DNA of 64,000 nt. It comes from Kistimonas asteriae. Lineage in GTDB: Bacteria > Pseudomonadota > Gammaproteobacteria > Pseudomonadales > Endozoicomonadaceae. The translations under genes were made by a program, and so were the position numbers. Of this stretch, positions 33,481 through 43,725 are shown one piece after another. The DNA lies in NCBI RefSeq assembly GCF_018263925.1, contig NZ_JAEVHF010000001.1:434001-498000 (forward strand). The letters are read 5' to 3'. How positions within the stretch are numbered: the first letter of the stretch is position 1; each line of letters starts with the position of its first letter. The notes beneath the pieces were generated by a model, which had not been told where the DNA came from, did no database searches, and saw only the letters and a list, made by a program, of their open reading frames with translations.

Positions 33481-33921
33481 ATGACATTGCCACTTCCTCT
33501 CACGCTCCAGAAAAAGCTCAGCAAAATCCCGATGCTTCGAGCCATGGAAATCGACTATCGGCTTTATGATGGTAAACAGCTGCAACTTGCCTGCCCTCTG
33601 CCTCCCAACATCAATGACAAGGGCACCTTCTTTGGCGGCAGCATCAGCGCGCTTGCCACTATCTGCGGCTGGACCATGACCAGTCTCAAGGCCCTGGAGG
33701 TCGGCACCAACTGCGATGTCGTCATTGCAGAACAAAACCTGCAATTCCTGACACCCGCCTGCAGCGAACTGACTGCAACCTGTGAGTGCACGGTACCTGA
33801 AACCTTCAACGGCCGCCTGCAGGCAGGCCGCCGGGCGCGCCTTGACCTAACGGTGTCACTGCACTCAGATGGTGAGCGTGTTGCCAATTTCAACGGACGC
33901 TATGTCGCTGTACCCACATAG
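33481..33921 (+). CDS. YiiD C-terminal-type thioesterase
   Basis: A 146-residue hot-dog-fold protein resembling the stand-alone form of the putative thioesterase domain found at the C terminus of YiiD. The central segment NDKGTFFGGSISALATICGW corresponds to the hot-dog helix and its preceding loop. Members are presumed acyl-CoA or acyl-ACP thioesterases; the substrate is unknown. It is followed 11 bases later by the DUF2489 gene. Confidence 0.75.
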   Translation: MTLPLPLTLQKKLSKIPMLRAMEIDYRLYDGKQLQLACPLPPNINDKGTFFGGSISALATICGWTMTSLKALEVGTNCDVVIAEQNLQFLTPACSELTATCECTVPETFNGRLQAGRRARLDLTVSLHSDGERVANFNGRYVAVPT

Positions 33922-33932
33922 GAAACAACGGA

Positions 33933-34397
33933 ATGGATATAACCCTGATCTTACTGGCCGCCGCCATTCTTGCGATTGCCGGCCTGACCGTATGGGCGGT
34001 CAAACTCTGGCTTGAAGTGTTTCGAAACCGTGCCAGCATCCGGAAATCCAACGAACAGCACCGACAGTTTCTTTGCTCCAGCCTGACCATACTGGCAAGA
34101 AGTCTGGTGCATGAACAGGTTAATCCAACAGAAGGCTGCATCCGGATAAAAACCATTCTGGATATGGTGGATCCTGCCCTGGGTAAAACCGAGGAATACC
34201 AGATATTCACAACGGTCTATGACGCAACCACGCACATGCCGATTGGCGAAGCACGAAAAACCATGAAACTGAGCGCACGCAACCGTCTGGATGAAGAACG
34301 CGAACGGCTGGAACAACAACACCAGGAACGCATAAAACAGGCAGCTCAAAGCCTGCTGACACAATTCAATGCAGAAAGTATCTTTAAAGAAGCATGA
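33933..34397 (+). CDS. DUF2489 family membrane-anchored protein
   Basis: A 154-residue protein with an N-terminal transmembrane helix (residues 3-24, ILLAAAILAIAGLTVWAVKLW), a cytoplasmic domain containing LARSLVHEQVNPTEGCIRI, and a long charged helix rich in Glu/Gln/Arg (about 112-140) likely to coil. The pattern matches DUF2489, found in pseudomonads and marine gammaproteobacteria; function unknown. The stop overlaps the next start by 4 bases. Confidence 0.75.
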   Translation: MDITLILLAAAILAIAGLTVWAVKLWLEVFRNRASIRKSNEQHRQFLCSSLTILARSLVHEQVNPTEGCIRIKTILDMVDPALGKTEEYQIFTTVYDATTHMPIGEARKTMKLSARNRLDEERERLEQQHQERIKQAAQSLLTQFNAESIFKEA

Positions 34398-35110
34398 AAC
34401 AAGCGTTCGACATCGGCCCGCTCAATCGAAACCTTACGAAAATGCACCCGGAAGCACGGGTACTGGTTCAACCGCTGCCCGACTGCCCTCAAGTACAGTT
34501 GGCTCTTCTTGACCCAACACCGATGAAGCATCGCCCATTCACAGAAGAAGAAATTAAAACCATTCAAGATTACCCGGCTTACTGGGCATTTTGCTGGGGC
34601 AGTGGTCAGGCTCTGGCGGCTCAAATACTGGACACACCAAGCCTGGTAGCGGGAAAGACGGTAATGGATTTTGGTGCAGGTTCCGGCGTCATTGCGATTG
34701 CCGCCAGCCTTGCGGGCGCCCGCGAAGTGATTGCCTGCGATATTGATCCGGATGCACTGATTGCTTGCCAAATCAACGCACACATCAATCAGGTCAGCTT
34801 CCGACTCCATGATGATCTGTTCAGCTTTGATGAGCCGCTGGACCTGTTAATCGCAGCCGACGTCCTGTACGACAGAAACAACCTGCCACTGCTGGAACAG
34901 TTTCACTCCATCGCCACCGAAGTACTGGTCGCCGACTCCCGTATCAAACAGTTTGATTTTCCGCCCTATTGCCGCTTTTCCAGCCGGGAGTGCGGCACGG
35001 TCCCCGATCTTGATGAAACCCGTGACTTCAACAACATCAACTTCTACTGTAACCGCCCTATTCGGACGGACCGCCGGGTTCCTGCCAGCCAGGAACCTCT
35101 ACCGATTTAA
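34394..35110 (+). CDS. Class I SAM-dependent methyltransferase
   Basis: A 238-residue protein with the SAM-binding motif VMDFGAGSGVIAIAASLAGA, the acidic second motif CDIDPDAL, and LLIAADVLYDRNNLP downstream. The overall pattern is that of the ETFB-lysine / nicotinamide-N-methylase-like group, which methylates proteins; the substrate here cannot be told. It overlaps DUF2489 by 4 bases (ATGA), so the two are likely co-expressed. Confidence 0.8.
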   Translation: MKQAFDIGPLNRNLTKMHPEARVLVQPLPDCPQVQLALLDPTPMKHRPFTEEEIKTIQDYPAYWAFCWGSGQALAAQILDTPSLVAGKTVMDFGAGSGVIAIAASLAGAREVIACDIDPDALIACQINAHINQVSFRLHDDLFSFDEPLDLLIAADVLYDRNNLPLLEQFHSIATEVLVADSRIKQFDFPPYCRFSSRECGTVPDLDETRDFNNINFYCNRPIRTDRRVPASQEPLPI

Positions 35111-35117
35111 GCAAGAA

Positions 35118-36935
35118 CTATAGAAACGCAAAACTCTCTTCTTTCATTCGCGTCAGTGTACGCGGGCAGGCGAGCATCGTTTTTGCGTGCGCCTCAGCGC
35201 GCGGAAGAATACGGGAAAAATAGAATTCAGCCGTTTGTACCTTGGCTTTGTAAAAAGCCTGCTCACTGGTGCCTTCAGCAAGCTTACGCTGTGCCGCCAC
35301 CAGCATTTGCAACCAGTAATACGCCATCACGACATAACCTGAAAACATCAAGTAGTCGACCGACGCTGCGCCCACCGCATCACGGTTGCGGGCAGCCCGG
35401 AATGCCAGACGATAACTCAGATACTGCCATCTCAGCGTTAACGCAGAAACCTTACCAACAAACGGCAAGACTTTCAGGCGAGGTACTCTGTCATCCGCCA
35501 GCACCGACTTACAATATTTGAGGATTTGTCCTGCCAGTCGATTCAGATCCTTACCCTTGGACAACAACACCTTACGCCCCAACAGATCCAGCGATTGAAT
35601 CCCCGTTGTACCTTCATAAAGGGTCGATATCCGGGCATCCCGTATTATCTGCTCCATGCCATGCTCACGAATATAACCGTGCCCACCAAAGACCTGCACA
35701 CCAAGGTTCGCGGCTTCAAGACCAGCCTCCGTCAGAAAGCCTTTGAGGATTGGCGTCAGCATACCCAACTCCTCATCAAGCCGGTTACGCTCAGCCTCAG
35801 TTTCAGCCGTTATCATCCGGTCAGCCAGCTTGGCGGCATCGTACAACATGGCACGACCACCCTCGGCAAACGCCTTCATGGTCAGCAGCATACGACGGAC
35901 ATCCGGATGAACAATCAGCGAATCCGCGACCTTGTCAGGCTGCTTGGCACCCGATAGTGAACGCATGGACAATCGCTCCCGGGCATAAGGAAGCGCCCCC
36001 TGGTAGGCCAGCTCGGCGGAAGCCAGCCCCTGTATTCCGGTGCCAATACGCGCGGTATTCATAAAGGTAAACATACACTGCAAACCTTTATTCTCAGGCC
36101 CGATCAGGTAGCCTTCCGCCTCATCAAAATTCATGACGCAGGTCGCAGAGGCCTTGATCCCCATTTTATGTTCCAGGGATCCACAGGTGACACCGTTGCG
36201 CTCCCCCAGCGAACCATCCGGATTCACCTTGAACTTGGGCACAATAAAGAGCGAAATACCCCGCGTTCCCTCAGGAGCGTCCGGAAGCCGAGCAAGCACA
36301 ATGTGGATAATGTTCTCGGTAAGATCATGCTCTCCGGCAGAAATAAAAATCTTGGTACCGGACAGACGGTAAGTCTCACCGCCATTCGGTATTGCGCGGG
36401 TTTTGACCTGCCCCAGATCCGTACCGCACTGAGGCTCTGTAAGACACATAGTGCCACTCCACTCGCCGCTGGTCATGCGAGTCAACCAGGTCTGCCTCTG
36501 CGCTTCGGTGCCATGTAAAAACAAGGTGTTCATCGCCCCAAGGGTCAGGCCAGGATACATCCCCCAGGACCAGTTGGCCGTCCCGACCATTTCCGAAATC
36601 ATGACTCCGAGGGACATCGGCAACCCCTGCCCGCCATACTCAGGCGGATGAGAAAGCGATTGCCAGCCACCCGCCACATATTGCTGATAGGCGGCCTTGA
36701 AGCCTTTTGGCGTTACCACCTCCCCATCCTGCCAATGACACCCTTCCTCATCACCCGAACGATTCAGTGGAGCCAGCACATTCTCGGCAAACTTCGCCCC
36801 TTCGCTGATAATCGCATCGACCAGATCAGGGGTCGCTTCTCCACCATTCGGCAACGTTTGATAATGCGCCTGCATATCCAGAACATCTTCTGCCAGAAAT
36901 TTCATATCCCTGACAGGCGCCTTGTATTCAGGCAT
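35118..36935 (-). CDS. Long-form acyl-CoA dehydrogenase (about 600 residues)
   Basis: FAD enzyme of fatty-acid beta-oxidation, 605 residues with the extra C-terminal domain found in the long bacterial FadE group. The flavin/substrate motif is MCLTEPQCGTDLGQVKTRA, and the catalytic Glu lies in RISTLYEGTTGIQSLDLLGR. The C-terminal segment ends in ARTLTRMKEESF-type sequence. It is followed, upstream in the same orientation, by fadD, so both act on long acyl chains. Confidence 0.92.
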   Translation of the reverse strand: MPEYKAPVRDMKFLAEDVLDMQAHYQTLPNGGEATPDLVDAIISEGAKFAENVLAPLNRSGDEEGCHWQDGEVVTPKGFKAAYQQYVAGGWQSLSHPPEYGGQGLPMSLGVMISEMVGTANWSWGMYPGLTLGAMNTLFLHGTEAQRQTWLTRMTSGEWSGTMCLTEPQCGTDLGQVKTRAIPNGGETYRLSGTKIFISAGEHDLTENIIHIVLARLPDAPEGTRGISLFIVPKFKVNPDGSLGERNGVTCGSLEHKMGIKASATCVMNFDEAEGYLIGPENKGLQCMFTFMNTARIGTGIQGLASAELAYQGALPYARERLSMRSLSGAKQPDKVADSLIVHPDVRRMLLTMKAFAEGGRAMLYDAAKLADRMITAETEAERNRLDEELGMLTPILKGFLTEAGLEAANLGVQVFGGHGYIREHGMEQIIRDARISTLYEGTTGIQSLDLLGRKVLLSKGKDLNRLAGQILKYCKSVLADDRVPRLKVLPFVGKVSALTLRWQYLSYRLAFRAARNRDAVGAASVDYLMFSGYVVMAYYWLQMLVAAQRKLAEGTSEQAFYKAKVQTAEFYFSRILPRAEAHAKTMLACPRTLTRMKEESFAFL

Positions 36936-37054
36936 AGACCATCTCCTGATGAGAAAGTGATTAGACGCTGAGCATTTTGTCGAAAGGAGAAGGTAGTGAG
37001 ATTGGCAGCAATGTCACCTGACTGTCACTTTTCAGCCAGCTTGATGACAAGGCA

Positions 37055-37098
37055 AAAAAAATACCACTGCCCGAAAACCGGTACGGTGGCATTTTTTC
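37055..37098 (-). terminator. Terminator after fadD
   Basis: On the minus strand AATGCCAC and GTGGTATT frame a structured loop and lead into a run of eight T, 17 bases after the fadD stop. Confidence 0.7.
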
Positions 37099-37114
37099 AG
37101 TGGGACAATAACTA

Positions 37115-38830
37115 TCAGCTAACCGCTTCGCGCTTCTGCAATTCTTCAGCACGTAGATCCTTACGCAGAATCTTGCCAACAGGCGTCATAGGTAGCTCTT
37201 CACGGAACTCAATCTGCTTGGGCACCTTGTAGGCAGTCAGGTTCATGCGACAGTATTCTTTCATCTCATCCTGACTCAGAGAACTGTCACTGGGAATCAC
37301 AAACAGCTTCACCGCCTCACCGGTTTTACTGTCTGGCACACCAATCACTGCGCAATTCTCAACCTTGTCATGCTGGGCTACGACATCCTCAATTTCATTG
37401 GGATAAACGTTAAAGCCTGACACCAGAACCATATCCTTGATCCGGTCCACAATGGCAACAAAACCGTCTTCGTTGATAACGCCGACATCACCGGTCTTGA
37501 GCCAGCCATCCTCATCAAAGATTTCTGCTGTCGCATCAGGGCGTTTCCAGTACCCTTTCATGACCTGTGGCCCTTTCACGCAGAGCTCACCCCGTTCACC
37601 AACGCCTGTTTCGCTGCCATCATCGGCAACCGTCTTCAACAGGGTGTTTGGTACAGGCAAACCGACCGTTCCAGTCTGTGCGAGGTCACCTGCCGGGTTC
37701 ATACAGACAGCCGGCGAGCACTCTGTCAGCCCATACGCTTCAGATACCCCGCAACCGGTAAACTCTTTCCAGCGACGTCCTGTATCTGCCTGCAGGGCCG
37801 TGCCGCCCGACAGTGTCAGCTTCAATCCACTGAAATCGCACTTGGCGAATTCCGGGTGATTCAGCAGGCTGACAAACAAGGTATTCAAACCAATGAACGC
37901 CGTAAAACGCCAGGGCTTGATCATCTTGATAAACATGGCTGTGTCGCGCGGATTGGCAATGAGAATACTGTGATTCCCCAATTCGACCATCGCCATCAAA
38001 TGCACGGTAAAGGCGTAGATATGGTAGAGCGGCAGGGGTGCAACGATGGTCTCCTTGCCGGCCTCATGCATGGGATTGCCAGCCTCATCCTGCTGACTCA
38101 GCATGGCCTGCGCCTGCAGCATATTAGAGATCATATTTCTATGGGTCAGCATGGCCCCTTTCGCCACACCGGTTGTGCCGCCGGTATATTGCAGAATTGC
38201 CACATCATCCGGCCGCGGCGCAGGCGGCTTCCGGTATTTTCCTGCATCCCCTTTTGCCAGCGCCTGCCGGAAACGGACGACACCAGACAGTTTATAGGGC
38301 TGAACCATCTTCTTGACGTATTTGGCCGCCACATTGATCAGCTGGCGCTTCGGCGCCGGCAGCATATCCGCAATACTGGTGACAATGAGATGTTCAACCG
38401 GTGTATCGCTGATAATCTCCTCCACCAGGTGCCCGAACACATCCATGAAGACCAGCGCGCGGGCGCCGGAATCATTGAACTGATGATGCATTTCGCGGGC
38501 GGTATACAATGGATTAGTGTTAACGATGACCAGACCCGCCTTAAGGGCGCCATAAACTGCGATGGGAAACTGTAATAGGTTCGGCATCTGGATAGCGATG
38601 CGGTCACCAGGTTTAAGATCTGTCTGGGTCTGAAGATAGGTGGCGAAACGGGTACTGTAGTCGTCGATATCCTGAAAGGTCAGGGTATGGCCGATACCGG
38701 TGAATGCAGGTCGTTGGGCATACTTACTGACGGATTCTTCAAAGACTGCCAGTATGGAACCGTACTCGTCCGGGTTGATGATATCGGGCACACCGGGTGC
38801 GCGCTTACCATGCCAGAAACTCGCTTCCAT
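37115..38830 (-). CDS. fadD: Long-chain fatty-acid--CoA ligase
   Basis: AMP-forming ligase that activates fatty acids as they enter the cell. The 571-residue protein has the P-loop motif YTGGTTGVAKGAMLTHRN, the adenylate motif AYGLTECSP, the hinge region with GWLKTGDVGVINEDGF and DRIKDMVLVSGFNVYP, and the catalytic Lys in TPVGKILRKDLR. The length equals that of E. coli FadD. Other FadD paralogues may exist, so the symbol denotes type rather than orthology. Confidence 0.93.
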   Translation of the reverse strand: MEASFWHGKRAPGVPDIINPDEYGSILAVFEESVSKYAQRPAFTGIGHTLTFQDIDDYSTRFATYLQTQTDLKPGDRIAIQMPNLLQFPIAVYGALKAGLVIVNTNPLYTAREMHHQFNDSGARALVFMDVFGHLVEEIISDTPVEHLIVTSIADMLPAPKRQLINVAAKYVKKMVQPYKLSGVVRFRQALAKGDAGKYRKPPAPRPDDVAILQYTGGTTGVAKGAMLTHRNMISNMLQAQAMLSQQDEAGNPMHEAGKETIVAPLPLYHIYAFTVHLMAMVELGNHSILIANPRDTAMFIKMIKPWRFTAFIGLNTLFVSLLNHPEFAKCDFSGLKLTLSGGTALQADTGRRWKEFTGCGVSEAYGLTECSPAVCMNPAGDLAQTGTVGLPVPNTLLKTVADDGSETGVGERGELCVKGPQVMKGYWKRPDATAEIFDEDGWLKTGDVGVINEDGFVAIVDRIKDMVLVSGFNVYPNEIEDVVAQHDKVENCAVIGVPDSKTGEAVKLFVIPSDSSLSQDEMKEYCRMNLTAYKVPKQIEFREELPMTPVGKILRKDLRAEELQKREAVS

Positions 38831-39099
38831 ATTCTTATCACTTTTTTGTTATGTAGTTATGCGACAACCTGACATTACTGTCCCTGCCCAGACATGTCAC
38901 GGCATTGACATATCTGCCAACTCCCCCGAGTTCGACAGCCATTGGTTGTCCCCTGACTCTTTGTCAGCCTGATGAATCAGACAACGACGGCCTATCATAG
39001 CCTGATTTGCGACACAGTTCATGGGTAAGTTGTTGTATTTCGTGAGTGTTGGCTAAAGAAGCCACTCTCGCGACAGGCAGCTTCCCGGGGGAGTACACC

Positions 39100-40395
39100 A
39101 TGACACTGAACGCCACAGGGATTGCGCTTTCCCTGGTCAACCGATTCGCAGGATCGGAACTTGCCAGCCGCTACAAACTCCGAAAGCCCGCGGAACGACT
39201 GGCCTATCATGTGACACGAACGGGTTTTCGTCTGGCGACATCGGGCCAGCAAACTCTGACAAGAAAGCGTCGTACCCACTCATCAGCAGCGAGTAAAGAA
39301 AACCGTAAGCTGTTCGATCTTTCCCTCTCAGAAGAGCAACGCCTGATCGTTGAAAATGCAAAGAGGCTTGCCAGCACCCTGAGAGCACAATCCGATCAGG
39401 CTGAAATCGCACACTATCCAACCGAAACTGTAATATCAGAATCAGAGGCACTGGGACTCAATCTGTTTGTACTGCCTGAAGCCTGGGGCGGTATCAGCGC
39501 AGAGGCGCCAGCTGAAACCATGACCCTGATCACGGAGCAGCTGGCATGGGGCGACATGGGTCAGGCACTGGCACTGCTTGCGCCAACCGCCTGTCTATCC
39601 GCGATCAGCCGCTGGGGGAATGCGGCTTTGCAGGCACAATGGTTACCCCGGTTTGCTGAAGGCCATTTTCTTCCTGCAGCGATGGCTATTCATGAGAACA
39701 ACGTTGATTTCTCCCCAGAGCAAACCCGCTGTACGGCAACCCGTCACCGCAAAAGCTATCGCCTTAACGGCCAAAAAACACTGGTACCATTGGCACAAAC
39801 GGCAGAGTTCTTTCTTGTCAGTGCCAGGATAAACAAGAACACGCCAGCCCTGTTTCTGGTTGAACGAGACACGAAGGGCCTTCAGATTGACACTGCTCCA
39901 GCTATGGGACTGAGATCGGCTGGACTTGGAACGCTGATACTATCCAATGTACAGGTCAGCCCTGACTCCCGTCTTGATCGCAACTTTCAACTTGACGACT
40001 GGCTTTCCCGTTCCCGTATCGCAGTCTCCGCCCTCGCCTGCGGCACCTCCCAGGCAGTCGTTGATTTCACCATCCCCTACTGCAACGAGCGACAGGCATT
40101 TGGTGAGCCCATCAGCCATCGACAAGGCGTCGCCTTTCTGCTGGCAGACATGGCCACAGAACTCGACGGCATGCGTCTTATGAACTGGCGAGCCTCCAGT
40201 CGCTGTGATCATCAGCTGTCTTTTGACCGGGAAGCCTGGCTGGCTCACACCCAGTGCAGCGATAAAGGCATGCTGATTGGTACTCATGGCGTACAGCTGC
40301 TTGGCGGCCACGGTTTTGTGAAAGAGTACCCCGTCGAGCGCTGGTATCGTGATTTACGCGCCATTTCACTCCTCTCCGGTTCGGTGCTGGTATAA
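39100..40395 (+). CDS. Acyl-CoA dehydrogenase-like subunit lacking the catalytic Glu
   Basis: A 431-residue acyl-CoA dehydrogenase fold with an N-terminal extension of about 75 residues. The C-terminal domain contains GTHGVQLLGGHGFVKEYPVER, but the following catalytic stretch, normally YEGT, reads LLSGSVLV and the protein ends there. The Glu that abstracts the alpha-proton is therefore replaced by Ser. ATG at 39100 has a GGGGGAG site. The next gene is a complete dehydrogenase 10 bases away, suggesting a heteromeric enzyme like the alpha2beta2 dehydrogenases of actinobacterial steroid degradation; a pseudoenzyme is the alternative. Confidence 0.85.
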   Translation: MTLNATGIALSLVNRFAGSELASRYKLRKPAERLAYHVTRTGFRLATSGQQTLTRKRRTHSSAASKENRKLFDLSLSEEQRLIVENAKRLASTLRAQSDQAEIAHYPTETVISESEALGLNLFVLPEAWGGISAEAPAETMTLITEQLAWGDMGQALALLAPTACLSAISRWGNAALQAQWLPRFAEGHFLPAAMAIHENNVDFSPEQTRCTATRHRKSYRLNGQKTLVPLAQTAEFFLVSARINKNTPALFLVERDTKGLQIDTAPAMGLRSAGLGTLILSNVQVSPDSRLDRNFQLDDWLSRSRIAVSALACGTSQAVVDFTIPYCNERQAFGEPISHRQGVAFLLADMATELDGMRLMNWRASSRCDHQLSFDREAWLAHTQCSDKGMLIGTHGVQLLGGHGFVKEYPVERWYRDLRAISLLSGSVLV

Positions 40396-40405
40396 GGGAC
40401 TCTGT

Positions 40406-41608
40406 ATGTATCTGGAAACACCAAGAAAATTCAAAGGTCTGGTGACCCAGGCCAACCAGGTTGCAAGGGCAGTATTGCGCCCTATCTCGCGTAAATATGA
40501 CAGCAGGGAACATGACTACCCCGTCGAACTCGACATGCTGGCATCCCTACTGGATGCCATGAATGATGGCGCAGACAGTGGAACTGGCGCGGGCCGCCTG
40601 AATACCGCCAAAGGCGACAGTCATACGGTAGTTAATGGCAGCAACCTCTCTACCGTGCTGGGCTTGACAGAACTCTGCTGGGGAGATGTCGGCCTGTCCC
40701 TGAGCCTTCCCAGACAAGGACTCGGAAATGCCGCTATTGCGGCTGTTGCAGACGATGAACAAATGAAAAAGTTCGGCCACCTGTGGGCAGCAATGGCCAT
40801 TACTGAACCGGAGGCCGGTTCTGACTCTGCGGCTATCCGAACGACAGCAAAACAGGATGGCGACCACTACCTCATTAATGGTGAAAAGATCTACGTAACC
40901 TGTGGTGAACGGGCAGATGCGGTGGTGGTATGGGCCAGTCTTGATCCCAGCCTTGGTCGTGCAGCAATCAAATCCTTTGTCGTTGAGAAAGGCACGCCCG
41001 GCATGGAAGTCGTAAGACTGGAAAAAAAACTCGGCATCAAAGCGTCCGATACAGCGGCGATTACCTTTACCAATTGTCGTGTGCCTGCTTCACACCTGCT
41101 GGGCAATCCGCATATTGACATTCAACGGGGTTTTGGTGGTGTTATGCAAACCTTTGACAATACCCGCCCGGTTGTTGCCTCCATGGCCGTTGGCCTTGCC
41201 CGCGCTGCGCTAGAGCGCACCCGGGAATTACTCAAAGCACAAGGTATTGAACCTTCCTATAAAGGGATGCTTTATCAGCGACCAGCGCTTGAGAAGGAGC
41301 TGTTGATGATGGAAGCCGAGCTGGAATCAGCTCAGCTGTTAACGCTCCGGGCTGCCTGGATGGCTGATAATGGCCAGCCCAACTCCAAGGAAGCTTCCAT
41401 GGCTAAGGCCAAGGCAGGTCGCACGGCCAATGCCATTACTCTGAAATGTTCTGAACTCTGTACGGTACGCGGCTACACCGAAGATGAGCTGCTGGAGAAA
41501 TGGGCCCGAGACTCGAAAATCCTTGATATTTTTGAAGGTACCCAGCAGATTCAGCAATTGATCATTGCACGACGACTATTGAATAAATCGTCTGCAGAAT
41601 TGAAGTAA
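40406..41608 (+). CDS. Acyl-CoA dehydrogenase
   Basis: A 400-residue FAD-dependent dehydrogenase. Motifs: AMAITEPEAGSDSAAIRTTA (flavin and substrate), GIKASDTAAITFTNCRVP, and IFEGTQQIQQLIIARRL with the catalytic Glu. ATG at 40406 was chosen; the longer frame upstream lies in the preceding gene. It sits between the Glu-less homologue and the acyl-CoA ligase in one likely operon. Confidence 0.92.
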   Translation: MYLETPRKFKGLVTQANQVARAVLRPISRKYDSREHDYPVELDMLASLLDAMNDGADSGTGAGRLNTAKGDSHTVVNGSNLSTVLGLTELCWGDVGLSLSLPRQGLGNAAIAAVADDEQMKKFGHLWAAMAITEPEAGSDSAAIRTTAKQDGDHYLINGEKIYVTCGERADAVVVWASLDPSLGRAAIKSFVVEKGTPGMEVVRLEKKLGIKASDTAAITFTNCRVPASHLLGNPHIDIQRGFGGVMQTFDNTRPVVASMAVGLARAALERTRELLKAQGIEPSYKGMLYQRPALEKELLMMEAELESAQLLTLRAAWMADNGQPNSKEASMAKAKAGRTANAITLKCSELCTVRGYTEDELLEKWARDSKILDIFEGTQQIQQLIIARRLLNKSSAELK

Positions 41609-41631
41609 CAAACCATCTAATAATAACAATA

Positions 41632-43449
41632 ATGCCAACACGCACAGTCAGCTTTGCCAACATACTTCGCTCTGCCCTCGCCCTGGCGCCAGAGCTTCCA
41701 CAAATGACAACCGGTCTGGTGAAGCTGGTGTCGTTGCACCCGGAGCGGCGGTTATCCATTGGTCGATTACTGGAAAAGCAGGCGCAACGGTACGGTAAAC
41801 GTCCTTTTCTTAAATACCAGGAAAAAACATGGTCATACGACGCAGCCAATCGACAGGTCAACCGCTTCAGTCATGCATTGGCACAGGCAAACATCCAGCC
41901 GGGTGACCGTGTTGCCATACTGATGGAAAACCGCCCTGAAACACTGCTGGCCACACTGGCTATCTTAAAGCTTGGCGCCATTGCGACCATGCTCAATACC
42001 AGTCAGCGAAATAATGCCTTATTGCATAGCCTCACAATTACAAAACCAACGGTGTGCATTGTCGGTGAAGAATTAACTGAAGTCTTTGATGATATTAAAC
42101 ACAAGCTATCCGAAACGCAGGGACAGTCCCATTTCTTTGTCAACGATAACAGCACCACCCACACACCAGACGGCTACCAAAATTTAGCTGAAGTCTCGGA
42201 GGACATGCCAGATACCAACCCTGATATTACCCGTACGCTGAAATTATCTTCTCCGGCACTGTATATTTTCACCTCCGGCACAACCGGCCTTCCCAAAGCC
42301 TCTGTAATGTCACATTTCCGCTGGTTCAAGGCCATGGCCGGCATTGGGATGATGTCTCTGCGGCTCAAACCAACAGATATTCTCTATTGCGCACTACCCC
42401 TCTATCACAACAACGCATTGACCGTTTCACTCAGTGCTGTCATGGGAAACGGGGCATCGTTAGCGATTGCTCGGAAATTCAGTGTTAATCGGTTCTGGGA
42501 CGATATACGTCATTACGGTGCTACCAGCTTCTGTTATATCGGTGAATTCTGTCGCTACCTGCTTAACCATCCCACCAGACCCAATGATGCCGACAACCCA
42601 GTAAGAACCATCATCGGTAACGGGCTGCGACCCGATATCTGGGAAACCTTCAAGGAACGCTTCCGAATTCTATCTATTAGCGAGTTTTATGGCGCCAGCG
42701 AAGTCAACCTGGTGTTTACCAATGCACTCAACCTGGACAAGACAGCAGGCACCTGCCCAATGGCTTATGAGGTTGTTCGTTACGATGTTCAAAACGACTG
42801 CCCTGTTCGTACATCCAATGGTTTCATGGAAAAAGTCAATAAAGGAGAAAGCGGGCTATTGCTCACCAAAGTTACACGCCGCATGCCGTTTGATGGTTAT
42901 ACGGATAAAGACGCATCACAGAAAAAGCTGTATCGCGACGTTTTCCGAGCCGGTGACTGTTATATCAATACCGGCGACCTCGTTGTTCGTCAGGGCTGGC
43001 GACATATTGCCTTTTCTGACCGAATCGGGGACACCTTTCGCTGGAAAGGCGAAAATGTCGCCACATCCGAGGTTGAGGCAGCATTTACCAGTTTTTCTGC
43101 CATTGAGCATGCCGTCACATATGGCATCAGCCTGCCAGGCGCGGATGGCCGCGCCGGCATGACCGCCCTGGTAGTCTCAGAAACAGAGGAAAACCTCAAC
43201 CTGGAAGCTCTGACCCAGCATGTCTGCAGACAGCTACCTGGTTATGCCATTCCACTGTTTCTCAGAATCTGCGACTCACAACAAATGACGACAACCTTCA
43301 AATACCAAAAGACCACCCTGAAAAAAGAAGGATTTGATACCAGCCAGTTCAACGATCCGGTGCTGGCATTACTGCCCGGAAATCAACACTACCAGCCCCT
43401 GAAAACCAAGGATCTGGAGCAAATTCACGCCGGAAAAGTACGCTTCTGA
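41632..43449 (+). CDS. FATP-like (very) long-chain acyl-CoA synthetase
   Basis: A 605-residue AMP-forming ligase. The P-loop reads FTSGTTGLPKASVMSH and the adenylate region ISEFYGASEVN; the hinge segment is DRIGDTFRWKGENVATSEVE, and the C terminus has TFKYQKTTLKKEGF. FRWKGENVAT with FKYQK is the pattern of the FATP/very-long-chain synthetase branch (FadD6-like in actinobacteria). It likely supplies acyl-CoA to the two dehydrogenases upstream. The upstream ribosome site is weak. Confidence 0.9.
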   Translation: MPTRTVSFANILRSALALAPELPQMTTGLVKLVSLHPERRLSIGRLLEKQAQRYGKRPFLKYQEKTWSYDAANRQVNRFSHALAQANIQPGDRVAILMENRPETLLATLAILKLGAIATMLNTSQRNNALLHSLTITKPTVCIVGEELTEVFDDIKHKLSETQGQSHFFVNDNSTTHTPDGYQNLAEVSEDMPDTNPDITRTLKLSSPALYIFTSGTTGLPKASVMSHFRWFKAMAGIGMMSLRLKPTDILYCALPLYHNNALTVSLSAVMGNGASLAIARKFSVNRFWDDIRHYGATSFCYIGEFCRYLLNHPTRPNDADNPVRTIIGNGLRPDIWETFKERFRILSISEFYGASEVNLVFTNALNLDKTAGTCPMAYEVVRYDVQNDCPVRTSNGFMEKVNKGESGLLLTKVTRRMPFDGYTDKDASQKKLYRDVFRAGDCYINTGDLVVRQGWRHIAFSDRIGDTFRWKGENVATSEVEAAFTSFSAIEHAVTYGISLPGADGRAGMTALVVSETEENLNLEALTQHVCRQLPGYAIPLFLRICDSQQMTTTFKYQKTTLKKEGFDTSQFNDPVLALLPGNQHYQPLKTKDLEQIHAGKVRF

Positions 43450-43725
43450 CCTATGCCAGAAGCAAGCTGGCCCTAAACTGTCAAATAATTACACCAGCCC
43501 CGGTTAAAAATACGATAACCCATTGTTTTTTCGGGCCGCTCAGGCTATCCGGTGGAAATATCCCCCACCATCACATACGCTTTTTTTAGTAGTCAGCGTT
43601 TCAACGTTTACGCCATTTTCAGCCGCGCGCCAGGGATTGGATCATGTGCGGGCGAAAGGCCCATCAGGCATCACTTTCAATGAATATGGCGGCGCTCTGC
43701 CACTGCAGGTAATGGACAACAATTT

